Source of the DNA: CAZJDV01 sp964544865
Lineage (GTDB): Bacteria > Chloroflexota > Dehalococcoidia > Lucifugimonadales > CAJWER01
Length of the DNA: 5,788 nucleotides
NCBI GenBank assembly: GCA_964544865.1
Contig: CAZJDV010000121.1
Span: forward strand, 1 to 5,788
Reading direction: 5' to 3'
Below the pieces are notes generated by a model, which had not been told where the DNA came from, searched no databases, and saw nothing but the letters and a program-made list of their open reading frames with translations. Position numbers and translations under genes: made by a program. This document shows positions 5,775 through 5,788 of the stretch, one piece after another. Positions within the stretch are counted from its first letter, which is position 1. Every line of letters begins with the position of its first letter.

Positions 5775-5788
5775 TTGCATCACCGTCG

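Noticed and set aside
5520..5783. Open frame overlapping the acetyltransferase start on the same strand
   Set aside because: Different frame from the clear GNAT motifs and arginine-rich, low-information translation.

Overview
High-GC bacterial DNA with five genes or gene parts. No rRNA or other marker fixes the taxon. The F420-type luciferase-like enzyme, the acetyltransferase / universal stress protein / aminoglycoside-phosphotransferase-kinase cluster, a selenoprotein and dispersed hairpin repeats together suggest an uncultured Chloroflexota (Dehalococcoidia / SAR202-like) or an actinobacterium-like lineage. This placement is inference from gene content.

Left edge (1-211, minus strand): the start of a gene that runs off the window. 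Read conventionally it is a 38-codon ORF ending in TGA, but the same frame stays open after that TGA to the window edge. The joined protein looks like the N-terminal half of the C_GCAxxG_C_C redox family, with the TGA exactly at the family's first conserved cysteine. A hairpin with a G in its apical loop lies just downstream, where a bacterial SECIS element should be. This is the best candidate in the window for something special: a selenocysteine-containing family member that ordinary gene calling would truncate or miss.

Positions 212-426 are a divergent intergenic region. It leads into 427-1296 (plus), a luciferase-like (LLM class) F420-dependent oxidoreductase. Positions 1297-1742 are noncoding and hold two diverged copies of a palindromic repeat. 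From 1743/1756 to 2583 (plus) lies a secreted or lipid-anchored protein with a cupredoxin-like N-terminal domain; its start is ambiguous and may be frameshifted. Positions 2584-2833 separate convergent genes and hold a nested hairpin, a third copy of the repeat and a small hairpin.

Right half (5701 down to 2834, minus strand): a tight three-gene cluster, probably one operon, encoding a GNAT acetyltransferase, a single-domain universal stress protein and a two-domain aminoglycoside-phosphotransferase-like / P-loop kinase. Gaps are about 40 bases. The pairing of stress protein and kinase recalls the Rv2005c-Rv2004c pair of the mycobacterial dormancy regulon and suggests a stress or energy-limitation role. 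A perfect 13-bp hairpin lies upstream of the acetyltransferase at the right edge.
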